From Gammaproteobacteria bacterium (GTDB taxonomy: Bacteria; Pseudomonadota; Gammaproteobacteria; SZUA-152), in NCBI GenBank assembly GCA_032250735.1, contig JAVVEP010000007.1, forward strand, positions 62,001 through 126,000: 64,000 nt of DNA, read 5' to 3'. Every line of letters starts with the position of its first letter. Position 1 is the stretch's first letter. Positions 36,591 through 45,747 of this stretch are shown piece after piece. Made by a program: the position numbers and the translations under genes. The notes under the pieces were generated by a model. It saw only the letters and a list, made by a program, of their open reading frames with translations, did not search any database and was not told the origin of the DNA.

Positions 36591-37577
36591 TCAGCCCCCA
36601 TCCTTGTCGACATCGGGATGGTAGCGGGTGGTGCAGTTACGGCCGTTTTCCTTGGATTTGTAGAGCCCGAGATCGGCCTCGGCGATGAGTTGTGGATAGG
36701 CCGCCGTGGTGTCGCGCAATTCGGTGACGCCGAGGCTGATGGTGATGGACAACATCTCACCTTCCGCCTCAATGGGCGCGCTGGCGATGGCCTTGCGCAG
36801 GCGTTCGGCGACCACTACGGCCCCCTCGATATCGGTTTCCGGTAAGGCGATGATGAATTCCTCGCCGCCATAACGTCCCAGGACATCGGTGTCACGCAGG
36901 GCCTCGCTAAGACGCCCGGAGACGACCCGCAGCACCGCATCACCGGCGAGGTGGCCGTAGGTGTCGTTGACCTTCTTGAAGAAGTCGATGTCGGTGAGAA
37001 TTACGGAAAATGGGTTGCCATAGCGGCGCGCACGATCATATTCATGGGAGATGGTTTCTTCGATATAGCGCCGATTGAAGAGTTTGGTCAGGCCATCCTT
37101 GTTGCTGAGTTCGCGCAGTTTTTCCGTGGTTTCCTGTAGTTTCGATTGATAGATGCTGGTGTCAGTGACATCGAGTAGTGTGAAGCAGATAAACTGCACT
37201 TCGCCTGCATCGTCCTTGACCGGCATCAGGGTGCAGTCCTGACGCATGCAGTCGACGCCGCCGGTCACGGGACGGTTGTGGGCAAACCTGAACAGATAGG
37301 GGCGTTGTTCCCAGGAGCTGAAGGAAAAGTTCTTGAGGATGAAGACATTCTCGATCTTTCGATCCAGCCATTTCTGCGGTAATTCGGGGAAGGCCTCAAA
37401 CAGATTGCGGCCGATCACCGTGTCTGCCTTGTGCTCGCTGTTGATCTCCATGAACTGATTCCACAGCACGATCTCGCGTTCACGGTTGATGACAAAAATG
37501 CCGACGTTGGCACGCTCGACAATAAAATTCAGCAGCGTGGATAGGTTATCGGGGATGTTGTCTGCAGGCTCTGACAT
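36591..37577 (-). CDS. PAS-GGDEF diguanylate cyclase
   Basis: 328 residues from the ATG at 37577; an ATG at 37613 would add 12 residues that look non-coding. An N-terminal PAS domain (about 10-125, ERANVGIFVINREREIV) is followed by a short helix and a GGDEF domain (about 160-325). The active site is RYGGEEF, and the metal-binding aspartate is in ILTDIDFFKKVND, so the enzyme should be active. It makes cyclic di-GMP. It is the third gene of a unit with a response regulator and a CheC-like protein. Confidence 0.92.
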   Translation of the reverse strand: MSEPADNIPDNLSTLLNFIVERANVGIFVINREREIVLWNQFMEINSEHKADTVIGRNLFEAFPELPQKWLDRKIENVFILKNFSFSSWEQRPYLFRFAHNRPVTGGVDCMRQDCTLMPVKDDAGEVQFICFTLLDVTDTSIYQSKLQETTEKLRELSNKDGLTKLFNRRYIEETISHEYDRARRYGNPFSVILTDIDFFKKVNDTYGHLAGDAVLRVVSGRLSEALRDTDVLGRYGGEEFIIALPETDIEGAVVVAERLRKAIASAPIEAEGEMLSITISLGVTELRDTTAAYPQLIAEADLGLYKSKENGRNCTTRYHPDVDKDGG

Positions 37578-37602
37578 GAAAGGATGATGGCTGGCGTAAC
37601 GC

Positions 37603-38217
37603 CTAAATGGCATCCATGAAATCGTCGAGAATACTCCGCAGGGTGTCGATGGCCTCTTCGGTCATAAACATCAATATGTGGCACTTGAAGTCGCGACCCT
37701 CGACGGTGAAGTTGACCTCCATCAGCAGGGCGTGCGACCAGGAGAGTTGTTCGGGTATCAGCACCTGATCCAGCGGTTTGCGTTCCGCCATCAGCGAGGG
37801 AGCCGAGAAGCTGAGATCGGTCTCCAGGGTTTCGGCGATGCCGGTAATGATTGCGCCGACCAGGAGATTGCTGACCTCCAGCAATAGTTCCTGTTCAGCG
37901 GACTGATCCAGGTCGGTGTCGTAGCCCATGAGGTCGGCCAGATCGTCCGCCCCGGACTGGGCAAACACCACAATCGCCTCGCCCCGCAGAGAATTGGAAA
38001 AGGCCTGCCGCACCGCCGAGATTTCGGCATTGGTATCCACCATCTCGGTAACGGTGCTGATCACATCCTTCACCGTCACCAGGCGGATGCGAGGCACCGA
38101 TAGCTCCACAAAGTTGCCGAGGATGCGGGCCAGCGAGTCGCCGGCCTGACCCATGGCGATATTCACCACCTCTTGCAGGGCGTCGTTCTGGTCTTCCGTA
38201 TAGGCTTGCATGGTCAT
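37603..38217 (-). CDS. CheC/CheX-like phosphatase
   Basis: 204 residues from the ATG at 38217; longer starts overlap the upstream gene. Two CheC-type helices with the conserved E-x2-N pattern are seen: DALQEVVNIAMGQAGDSL (about residues 10-27) and LLLEVSNLLVGAIITGIAE (about 110-128). CheC proteins remove phosphate from CheY-like receivers. The gene directly follows one for such a receiver (7 nt), which is the likely substrate. Confidence 0.85.
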   Translation of the reverse strand: MTMQAYTEDQNDALQEVVNIAMGQAGDSLARILGNFVELSVPRIRLVTVKDVISTVTEMVDTNAEISAVRQAFSNSLRGEAIVVFAQSGADDLADLMGYDTDLDQSAEQELLLEVSNLLVGAIITGIAETLETDLSFSAPSLMAERKPLDQVLIPEQLSWSHALLMEVNFTVEGRDFKCHILMFMTEEAIDTLRSILDDFMDAI

Positions 38218-38224
38218 GGTGGTG

Positions 38225-38590
38225 TCAGATGATTCCGTATTCGCGCAGTACATTTTCGATGTCCGTGGTTTTTACCGGCTTTTTGATGAAGGCCATCGCG
38301 CCGAGTTTTTTCACCCGTTGCTGGGCCTCGGGCTGAATGTCGGCGGAAATGACAATCACGAAGGTGTTGAGTTGTTCTTTTTGCAGGTGCTCCAGGGTCT
38401 CGTAGCCGTCCATCACCGGCATGGTGAGGTCGAGGAACATGATCTCTGCCTTGCCCTCACGATAGGCGGCCAGGGCCTCCACCCCGTTTTCCGCCTGGGT
38501 AATGTCCACCTTCCAGCTGGGCGGCAGGGCGCGAATGACCATCTTGCGGGAAATTTTCGAGTCATCGACGACGGTAATGGGGACAGCCAT
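38225..38590 (-). CDS. CheY-like single-domain response regulator
   Basis: 121 residues, a lone receiver. The acidic pair is VVDDSKISR (about 8-10), the phosphorylated aspartate lies in MFLDLTMPVMDG (about residue 54), and the conserved lysine is in AFIKKPVKT. No output domain. With the downstream CheC-like phosphatase and diguanylate cyclase it forms a small signalling unit. No kinase is encoded here. Confidence 0.92.
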   Translation of the reverse strand: MAVPITVVDDSKISRKMVIRALPPSWKVDITQAENGVEALAAYREGKAEIMFLDLTMPVMDGYETLEHLQKEQLNTFVIVISADIQPEAQQRVKKLGAMAFIKKPVKTTDIENVLREYGII

Positions 38591-38795
38591 AGTGTGTTCA
38601 GATCTCTTTGTTGGTTTTCTTTGTTATTGGGTGCCGTCAACAGGCCGTTCAAGCGCATTTATTGCATGACCTTGACTATCGGCAGGCAGTGGGGAGGCTT
38701 TAGCAGGATTTTGGCTGCCCCGCCGGTCGATGAGGATTTGCGCGGTATCGCAGGGAACGCCCGGCAAAAATCGCCCGGGTGCGGTGAATATTCGC

Positions 38796-38801
38796 TATAA
38801 T
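38796..38801 (+). promoter_or_regulatory. Possible -10 box of tyrS
   Basis: TATAAT in TTCGCTATAATCCGC, 42 nt before the tyrS ATG. No good -35 hexamer at 16-18 nt, so the call rests on the -10 match and position alone. Confidence 0.4.
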
Positions 38802-38842
38802 CCGCAGCCGCTTTCCCCCTGAAAACCATTCGAGAGACGATT

Positions 38843-40042
38843 ATGTCAGCAGTCAACCAGGCCCTGGAGCAGATCAAACGCGGCGCGGAAGAGTTACTCC
38901 TTGAGGCAGAGCTGAAGACCAAGCTGGAGCGGGGCAAACCGCTGCGCATCAAGGCCGGCTTTGATCCGACCGCGCCGGATCTGCATCTGGGGCATACCGT
39001 GCTCATCAACAAGCTGCGCCAGTTCCAGGATCTGGGCCATGAGGTACTGTTCCTGATCGGCGACTTTACCGGCATGATCGGTGACCCTACTGGCAAGAAT
39101 GCCACCCGCCCGCCGCTGACCCGCGATGAGGTGATCGAGAATGCGCGCACCTACGAGCAGCAGATCTTCAAGATCCTCGATCCGGAAAAGACCCTGGTGA
39201 TGTTCAATTCCAGCTGGATGAATGCGATGAACACCGCCGAGCTGATCCAGCTGGCGGCCAAGCATACCGTGGCGCGCATGCTGGAGCGCGATGATTTCAG
39301 CAAGCGTTATAAAACCGGCCAGCCCATCGCGATCCACGAATTCCTGTATCCGCTGATCCAGGGATACGACTCGGTGGCGATGAAGGCGGATGTGGAGCTG
39401 GGCGGTACTGACCAGAAATTCAACCTGCTGGTGGGGCGTGAGTTGCAGAAGGCCTTTGGCCAGGAGCCACAGGTGGTGCTCACCATGCCCTTGCTGGAGG
39501 GGCTGGACGGGGTGCAGAAGATGTCCAAGTCACTGGGCAACTACATCGGTATCGATGAGCCGGCTGACGAGATGTTTGGCAAGCTGATGTCGATCTCTGA
39601 CCCGCTGATGTGGCGCTATTTTGAACTGCTGAGTTTCCGGCCGATGAGCGAGATCGAGGGATTCAAACAGCAGGTGGCGGAAGGCACCAATCCCCGCGAC
39701 ATAAAGTTCCTGTTATGTGAAGAGATTATTACGCGGTTTCACGATCAGGCGGCGGCCGATAGCGCCAGGGAAGCCTTTATCGCCCGCTTTCAGAAGGGTG
39801 CCATGCCGGACGAAATGCCGGAGATCGAATTGCAGTCCAGCGAGGGCCATCTGGTGATTGGCAACCTGTTGAAGCAGGCCGATCTGGTGGGCAGCACCTC
39901 GGACGCCATGCGCATGATCAAGCAGGGTGCGGTGCGTATCGACGGTGAGCGCGTCGACGATGAGCGGCTTAGCATCGCCGCCGGCAGCCAGCATGTCTAT
40001 CAGGTCGGTAAACGCCGTTTTGCGCGGGTGACCGTGAAATAG
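38843..40042 (+). CDS. tyrS: Tyrosyl-tRNA synthetase
   Basis: 399 residues. Class I synthetase: the HIGH motif is HLGHT (about residues 49-53) and the KMSKS motif is intact (about 230-234). [17 protein letters not shown] is the tyrosine site signature. A C-terminal S4 RNA-binding domain (about 335-399) follows. It belongs to the long TyrZ-like group common in proteobacteria. Confidence 0.96.
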   Translation: MSAVNQALEQIKRGAEELLLEAELKTKLERGKPLRIKAGFDPTAPDLHLGHTVLINKLRQFQDLGHEVLFLIGDFTGMIGDPTGKNATRPPLTRDEVIENARTYEQQIFKILDPEKTLVMFNSSWMNAMNTAELIQLAAKHTVARMLERDDFSKRYKTGQPIAIHEFLYPLIQGYDSVAMKADVELGGTDQKFNLLVGRELQKAFGQEPQVVLTMPLLEGLDGVQKMSKSLGNYIGIDEPADEMFGKLMSISDPLMWRYFELLSFRPMSEIEGFKQQVAEGTNPRDIKFLLCEEIITRFHDQAAADSAREAFIARFQKGAMPDEMPEIELQSSEGHLVIGNLLKQADLVGSTSDAMRMIKQGAVRIDGERVDDERLSIAAGSQHVYQVGKRRFARVTVK

Positions 40043-40106
40043 CCTTCCGGTCGGCGGGCGTATTACACCCCGCCAATGCTTCAGTGCTCAGCAGGTCAGA
40101 CCGCGT

Positions 40107-40694
40107 TCAGCTGATATCCATCTCGTCCATTAGCGCGGCCAGCCGTTCCAGTCGTTGTAACGGATCATCTAACTGTAAGAAGTATTGTTTCTGTTCGAGT
40201 CGGATCGGCAACAGTTCAGCCAGCCGGCTGCTGACCCAGCTGGCGTCGTCGTATCTTTTTTCCATTTTGATGAAGGGATAATCCAGCTGCTCCAGCAGTT
40301 TGCGCAGGGTGTCTGCGATGCGCACGTACGGCTTGGGCAGGGGGCCGGAATTTTCATTTTCCAGCAGGATCACCTCGGCCGTGGTCAGCTGGTTGGCCTG
40401 CACCTGTTGCGAAATGATCTTGAAACGCTGCCGACCCTGGGCGGTGATGCCGAGCAGGCCATCGGACTGCTGGTTGAAATAACTGATCTCGCTGAGGGTG
40501 CCGACCTCGTAGGTGTCGGCGGCCTTGCCCACCTCGGATCCCTCGCGGATCAGACACACACCAAAACCTTTCTGGTTTTTCATGCAGTCGCTCACCATGT
40601 CGAGATAGCGCGGTTCGAAGATGCGCAATGGCAGCGTGCCGCCGGGGAACAGCACGGCGTGCAGGGGAAACAGGGGGATGATGAGTTTGCTCAT
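40107..40694 (-). CDS. LON substrate-binding-domain protein
   Basis: 195 residues. The opening IIPLFPLHAVLFPGGTLPLRIFEPRY is the start of a Lon N-terminal domain; no ATPase or protease domain follows, so it is one of the stand-alone LON-domain proteins. The C-terminal part is helical. Function unknown. Convergent with tyrS. Confidence 0.9.
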   Translation of the reverse strand: MSKLIIPLFPLHAVLFPGGTLPLRIFEPRYLDMVSDCMKNQKGFGVCLIREGSEVGKAADTYEVGTLSEISYFNQQSDGLLGITAQGRQRFKIISQQVQANQLTTAEVILLENENSGPLPKPYVRIADTLRKLLEQLDYPFIKMEKRYDDASWVSSRLAELLPIRLEQKQYFLQLDDPLQRLERLAALMDEMDIS

Positions 40695-40717
40695 GGTTTT
40701 TCGGGTAACGGTCTGGC

Positions 40718-41359
40718 CTATTCCGTTTCTGCCCCCCAGCGCGGTATCAGCTCATGCTCCAGCCTGAGGTGGTCCATGATGCGGGCGACGACAAAGTCTA
40801 TCAGGTCTGCAATGCCGGTGGGGTGGTGATAAAAGCCGGGACTGGCCGGCATGATCGTCACCCCCAGCTGCGCGAGCTTGAGCATGTTTTCCAGGTGTAT
40901 GGCGGACACCGGCATTTCGCGGTGCAGCAGTATCAGCTGGCGGCGCTCCTTGAGCATCACATCAGCGGCGCGCTCGATCAGGTCCTTGCTGGCCCCCACG
41001 GCGATGGCGGACAGGGTCGCGGAGCTGCAGGGGCAAACCACCATGGCCCGGGCGGTGTTGGAGCCGCTGGCCAGCGAGGCGGTCCACTGTTCCCGGGAGA
41101 AGACCGTCAGCTGTCCCTGCGCCGCGCCGTAACGGGCGGCCAGAAAGGCCTGCTGTTCGGCGGCCCGGCCGGGCAGGGCGAGATCGGTTTCGGTGGCGAT
41201 CACCACCTGCGCGGCGGCCGAGATCAGCAGCTTGACCCGCACCCCGGCGGCGAGCAGGCAGTCCAGCAACCGCAGCCCGTATTGCACGCCCGAGGCGCCG
41301 GTAATGGCGAGGGTGATGGTGTCGGCGGTGGTGGTTGGGGTGACGGCGGCTGGCGACAT
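40718..41359 (-). CDS. ubiX: UbiX flavin prenyltransferase
   Basis: 213 residues. FMN-binding [17 protein letters not shown] at the N-terminus, [19 protein letters not shown] in the middle and [10 protein letters not shown] near the C-terminus are all typical. It makes prenyl-FMN for the decarboxylase UbiD in ubiquinone synthesis. It lies between mpl and the LON-domain gene, a frequent gammaproteobacterial order. Confidence 0.95.
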   Translation of the reverse strand: MSPAAVTPTTTADTITLAITGASGVQYGLRLLDCLLAAGVRVKLLISAAAQVVIATETDLALPGRAAEQQAFLAARYGAAQGQLTVFSREQWTASLASGSNTARAMVVCPCSSATLSAIAVGASKDLIERAADVMLKERRQLILLHREMPVSAIHLENMLKLAQLGVTIMPASPGFYHHPTGIADLIDFVVARIMDHLRLEHELIPRWGAETE

Positions 41360-41368
41360 TAGGCTGGC

Positions 41369-42739
41369 TTACACACGGTTGGTTTTCAAATAGCCTAGCA
41401 GTTTCTCATGCAGTCCACCAAAGGCGCCGTTGCTCATGATCAGGATGTGGTCGCCGCGGCGGGCGCTGGCGGCAAGCTGGCGGGCGAGGGCGTCGACATC
41501 GGCAAAGGTTTGGGCCCGCGCGCCCAGATGCCGAGTGACGGCGGAGGCATCCCAGTCCATGTCCGCCGGGGTGTACAGCAGCACTTCGTCGGCCGCCTCC
41601 AGCGAAGGGCCCAGCGTGTCCTTGTGCACCCCCAGGCGCATGGTGTTGGAACGGGGTTCCAGTACCGCGATGATGCGGCCGGCGGACCCGACCCTGGCGC
41701 GCAGGCCGCCGAGGGTGGTCTTGATGGCCGTGGGATGGTGGGCGAAATCGTCGTACACGGTGATGCCGTCGATCACGCCGCGGATCTCCATGCGCCGTTT
41801 CGGGCTCTGAAAACTGCACAGCGCCTCGATGGCGTGGTGGGTCGGCACCCCGGCGTGACGGGCGGCGGCAATGGCGGCGATGGCATTGTTGACGTTGTGC
41901 TGGCCCAGTGAGTCCCAGCGCACGGTGCCCTGGGACCGAGCGCCGAAAAAGACCTCGAACTCGCTGCCATCGGCCTGCCGGAGTCGGGCGTACCAGCCCT
42001 CCCCCGGTTGATCGCTGATCGCCTCGACGGGCGTCCAGCAGCCCATCGCCAGTACCCGCTGGATGTGCGGTTCGGACTGCGGGGCGATGATCAGGCCGTT
42101 GCCGGGCACGGTGCGCACCAGGTGGTGGAACTGGCGTTCGATGGCCTCGATGTCGGGGAAAATGTCGGCGTGGTCGTATTCCAGGTTGTTCAGCACCACC
42201 GTGCGGGGTCGGTAGTGCACGAATTTGGAACGCTTGTCGAAAAAGGCGGTGTCGTATTCGTCGGCCTCCACCACAAAAAACGGCGCCCGCCCGGCACGGG
42301 CGGAGAGCCCGAAGTTGCGCGGCACACCGCCGATCAAAAATCCCGGTGCCAGCCCGGCATCCTCCAGGATCCAGGCCAGCATGGAGGCCGTGGTGGTCTT
42401 GCCGTGGGTGCCGGCGACCGCCAGAACCCAGCGGTCTTTGAGCAGGTAGTCGGCCAGAAAGGCCGGCCCGGAGGTATAGGGCAGGCCGCGCGCCAGCACG
42501 CATTCCACCGCGGGATTGCCACGGGAGAGGGCGTTGCCGATGACCACCAGGTCCGGTGCGGGATCCAGCTGGGAGGGATCGAAGCCCTCAGTGAGGGTGA
42601 TGCCGGCGTCGGCCAGCTGGGTGCTCATGGGCGGATAGACATTCTGGTCCGCACCGCTGACCTCGAAGCCCAGCTCACGCGCCAGCAGCGCGATGCCGCC
42701 CATGAAGGTGCCACAGATGCCCAGAATATGGATGTGCAT
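41369..42739 (-). CDS. mpl: Mpl, murein tripeptide ligase
   Basis: 456 residues from the ATG at 42739, with AGGAG 7 nt upstream. Mur-ligase fold: HILGICGTFMGGIALLARELG, ATP loop AVAGTHGKTTTASMLAW (about 106-122), and DDFAHHPTAIKTTL (about 330-343). It joins recycled L-Ala-D-Glu-mDAP to UDP-MurNAc. With anmK and the M23 peptidase, the window holds several wall-recycling genes. Confidence 0.95.
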   Translation of the reverse strand: MHIHILGICGTFMGGIALLARELGFEVSGADQNVYPPMSTQLADAGITLTEGFDPSQLDPAPDLVVIGNALSRGNPAVECVLARGLPYTSGPAFLADYLLKDRWVLAVAGTHGKTTTASMLAWILEDAGLAPGFLIGGVPRNFGLSARAGRAPFFVVEADEYDTAFFDKRSKFVHYRPRTVVLNNLEYDHADIFPDIEAIERQFHHLVRTVPGNGLIIAPQSEPHIQRVLAMGCWTPVEAISDQPGEGWYARLRQADGSEFEVFFGARSQGTVRWDSLGQHNVNNAIAAIAAARHAGVPTHHAIEALCSFQSPKRRMEIRGVIDGITVYDDFAHHPTAIKTTLGGLRARVGSAGRIIAVLEPRSNTMRLGVHKDTLGPSLEAADEVLLYTPADMDWDASAVTRHLGARAQTFADVDALARQLAASARRGDHILIMSNGAFGGLHEKLLGYLKTNRV

Positions 42740-42749
42740 CGTCCGTCTC

Positions 42750-43268
42750 CTAGCCAACGGCCGTGCCGGCGATCTGCAGCGCCACCATGACGCGGATCGA
42801 GGTGTAGATATAGAGCAGGGCGATGCCGGAACCGATCCACATGGGCACCTCGACCGCGTGGCGCAGGATGTGGCCCAGCACCACGATGTTCCAGATGATC
42901 AGCACCAGCAGCAACAGGGAAAGGCTGCTGGGGTCGTCGGCATTGACCTGTTGCAGGTAGGCCACCAGTGGCCAGCCGATGAGTTCAAACACGGTGCCGG
43001 TGGCGGCAAAGGCGGTCACGGTCTGTGTGCCGCGGCCCTGATAACCACGAATCCACAGCGGCAGGTAGGCGAGTCCGATCAACAGCACGGTGTCGACCCC
43101 GGCCGACAGCAGGGCCAGCCCCGCGCTTTGGTCCAGCATGGCAATCACCAGACCCATCAGCAGGTAGCTGCCGATGGAAAGCAGCATCAGAAATCGTGAG
43201 CAGGGCAGATCCTGCGGTGCGGCGCGCAGACGCATGAGGTTAAGGATCAGTAGAAATAGTGCGTTCAT
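42750..43268 (-). CDS. Membrane protein of unknown function
   Basis: 172 residues from the ATG at 43268; longer starts add a charged non-coding-like leader. About five hydrophobic helices, with short loops (for example LMLLSIGSYLLMGLVIAML). No motif recognised. It stands 10 nt upstream of mpl and is probably co-transcribed. It resembles small Yip1-like membrane proteins in size only. Confidence 0.7.
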   Translation of the reverse strand: MNALFLLILNLMRLRAAPQDLPCSRFLMLLSIGSYLLMGLVIAMLDQSAGLALLSAGVDTVLLIGLAYLPLWIRGYQGRGTQTVTAFAATGTVFELIGWPLVAYLQQVNADDPSSLSLLLLVLIIWNIVVLGHILRHAVEVPMWIGSGIALLYIYTSIRVMVALQIAGTAVG

Positions 43269-43428
43269 GCTGCTGGTTGACCCTTTCTGCCGGTGTCGAT
43301 TTTTCAAGGTCGTACCATGTTGATTCAGACCATGGAATAATGAGCGACATCATAGCGCGACAAGTGCGTTATCCGATAGTGAGCAATTACGGTCAACGCG
43401 TCGCCAACCAAAGAGAGTAATAGAGAAT

Positions 43429-44583
43429 ATGCCCGAACTTCCCGATCAACCCCTGTTTATTGATACCGAGCGCGGCCTGGCCGAACTGTGTGACAAACTG
43501 CGCGGCCAGCCGGTGCTGGCGCTGGACACCGAATTCCTGCGCGAAAAGACCTACTACGCCCAGTTATGTCTGTTACAGGTGGCCGCCGAGGGGGTGATCG
43601 CCTGTGTCGACCCGCTGGCGCTGGATCTCGATCCCCTGCTGGACATTATCTATGACCCGTCGGTGGTGAAGGTGATGCACAGTGCGCGGCAGGACATGGA
43701 GATCTTTTATGATCTGCGCGGCGATGTGCCGCGTCCCCTGTTTGACTCGCAGATCGCCGCCACCCTGATGGGCTTTGGAGAACAGGTGGGTTATGCCAAT
43801 CTGGTGCAGCAGATGCTGGGCGTGAACCTGGATAAAATGGCCACCCGCACCGACTGGAGCCAGCGCCCGCTGGATGCCGAGCAGGTCAGCTATGCCGCCG
43901 ATGATGTGCGCTATCTGTTCGCCGTCTATCACCAGCAGGTGGAGGAACTGGGCAGCAAGGGCCGGCTGCAGTGGCTGCAGAAAGACTTTGACGAGATGAG
44001 TGATCTGGCCACCTATGCGCCGGCGGCGGAAAACCTGTGGAAGCGGGTGCGCGGCGCACAAAAGCTGTCTTCGGCACAGCTGGCCGTGTTACGCGGCCTG
44101 GCGATCTGGCGCGAGGCGCGGGCGCAGGCCAGCAACCGGCCGCGACGCTGGATCTTCAAGGATGAGGTGATGGTGGATCTGGCGCGTCGTTCGCCGCAGC
44201 AGATCGAGGATATGGCGAAGATTCGCGGCATCGAGGAGCGGGATCTGAAGCGCCACGGCGAGGCCCTGCTGAAGGTCATCGCCGAGGCGCGGGCCACCGA
44301 TCCCGCGAGCTGGCCAACGCGCCCCAAGAGTCAGCGTCTGGCGCCGGAGCAGGATGCCGTGGTGGATCTGCTGCTGGCGGTGCTGCGGCTGCGCGGAAAC
44401 GAGCACGATGTCAGCCCGGCCCTGCTGGCCAGCCGCAAGCAGCTGGAGGCGCTGGTGGTGGGCGATGAGGAAAGCCTGCTGCTGCACGGTTGGCGCGCCG
44501 TCCTGGTCGGCAATGAGCTGCAGGCGGTGCTGTCGGGGGAAAAGGCGGTGCGGGTGGCGGATGGTCAGCTGCTGGTGAGCTGA
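43429..44583 (+). CDS. rnd: Ribonuclease D
   Basis: 384 residues. The DEDD exonuclease residues are in LALDTEFLREKTYY, HSARQDMEIFYD and QVSYAADDVRYLFAVY. An HRDC domain (about 215-290) follows, and the C-terminal domain matches the usual length. It trims the 3' ends of tRNA precursors and other stable RNAs. Confidence 0.95.
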   Translation: MPELPDQPLFIDTERGLAELCDKLRGQPVLALDTEFLREKTYYAQLCLLQVAAEGVIACVDPLALDLDPLLDIIYDPSVVKVMHSARQDMEIFYDLRGDVPRPLFDSQIAATLMGFGEQVGYANLVQQMLGVNLDKMATRTDWSQRPLDAEQVSYAADDVRYLFAVYHQQVEELGSKGRLQWLQKDFDEMSDLATYAPAAENLWKRVRGAQKLSSAQLAVLRGLAIWREARAQASNRPRRWIFKDEVMVDLARRSPQQIEDMAKIRGIEERDLKRHGEALLKVIAEARATDPASWPTRPKSQRLAPEQDAVVDLLLAVLRLRGNEHDVSPALLASRKQLEALVVGDEESLLLHGWRAVLVGNELQAVLSGEKAVRVADGQLLVS

Positions 44584-44640
44584 ACGCCCGGAGGTGATCG
44601 GTGTGGTGTTGCCGGTTGACGAAAGCCTGGCGATTGTCCG

Positions 44641-45555
44641 TTACATAAAGTACTGATGTTGTCCCAGCCCGCTATCGTGGGCCTGGCTGATGATGTCGTC
44701 AAAATCCACACTGCTCAGGCCGAGGTATTCCAGAATGGGTTTGCCCGCCTGGTTCCATTCGAGATTATTGGGTTGCCCGCCGATGCAGCGGTACAGGCCA
44801 CTGACATGTTCGGCCATTTTGAGAATGGCCAGCAGTGTCTTGTCTTCGCTGTCCGGGATGCCGGGGTCCTGAAAGATTTCCACATTGTGATGCTGGGAGA
44901 TGAGGTTGCACAGATGGGTGGGTAGCCTCCAGGCGCGGGCCACAAAAAAGCCCACCACGGCGTGATTGGTATCCATCAGCCGGTTTTCGGTATCGACGAT
45001 GCGCGGTGACGGCTTCTCGTAGGATTCGCGCATCACCTCCGCATAATTGTCGTATTTCAGCATCAGCAGGGGGATGCCCACGTTGTGGAACAGGCCCAGG
45101 GCATAGGCATGGTCGGGGCGTGAAAAGCTCAGCCGCTGCGCGATCAACACGCTGCTGTGGGCCACGTCGCTGGCGGAATCCCAGAAGCCATTCATGGCGG
45201 CAAACAGCCGGTCCGGGATATCCTCCATGTTCATCATTTCATTGCGCAGGCTGAGGGTGTTGATGATGCGCATCAGGGTGTTCATGCCCAGCATCATCAC
45301 GGCCTTGGAGATGGAGGTGATCTCGCCGCCGCCCCCGTAAATCCCGGCATTGATGGTCTTCAATACTCCGCCCGCCAGACCGGCATCGCCGGAGATTAGT
45401 GTCGCCATCGCGTTGAGATCAGGGTCCGGCATGGCCATTTCCATCTGCAGATCAACAATGACCTGCGGGGGCGAAGGAATGGTGGCGCCGCGCAGGATGG
45501 CGTCGACCTGTTCCTGGCTCATGGACGCTGGATCGAGGAGTGGCGGATTGTTCAT
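44641..45555 (-). CDS. HDOD-domain signalling protein
   Basis: 304 residues. The HDOD domain (about 20-220) begins IPSPPQVIVDLQMEMAMPD and continues with NAMATLISGDAGLAGGVLKTIN and YALGLFHNVGIPLL. The catalytic HD pair of true phosphohydrolases is not kept, as usual for HDOD. Such proteins act in regulation, often with cyclic di-GMP. Convergent with rnd. Confidence 0.88.
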   Translation of the reverse strand: MNNPPLLDPASMSQEQVDAILRGATIPSPPQVIVDLQMEMAMPDPDLNAMATLISGDAGLAGGVLKTINAGIYGGGGEITSISKAVMMLGMNTLMRIINTLSLRNEMMNMEDIPDRLFAAMNGFWDSASDVAHSSVLIAQRLSFSRPDHAYALGLFHNVGIPLLMLKYDNYAEVMRESYEKPSPRIVDTENRLMDTNHAVVGFFVARAWRLPTHLCNLISQHHNVEIFQDPGIPDSEDKTLLAILKMAEHVSGLYRCIGGQPNNLEWNQAGKPILEYLGLSSVDFDDIISQAHDSGLGQHQYFM

Positions 45556-45747
45556 GGTGTTTGTGTGCTATTGATTATGGGACGTCAGGGATAAATACGG
45601 ATCACGGGGAAAATGACGGCCAGCGGGGTAAAATCTTGAATGCTTTCTGGAAGCGGCCTGCGCCGGCAGGCTCCCGGGCATTATCCATTTCATTGCCGGT
45701 GATACCCGTTACACTGCGCATATGAATATTGCACGGCACAAAAGATT

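Noticed and set aside
41406-42503. Long reading frame (365 codons) inside the mpl region on the same strand, other frame
   Set aside because: Shadow of mpl in GC-rich sequence; very rich in Arg/Pro/His with no domain, while the mpl frame has full family motifs.
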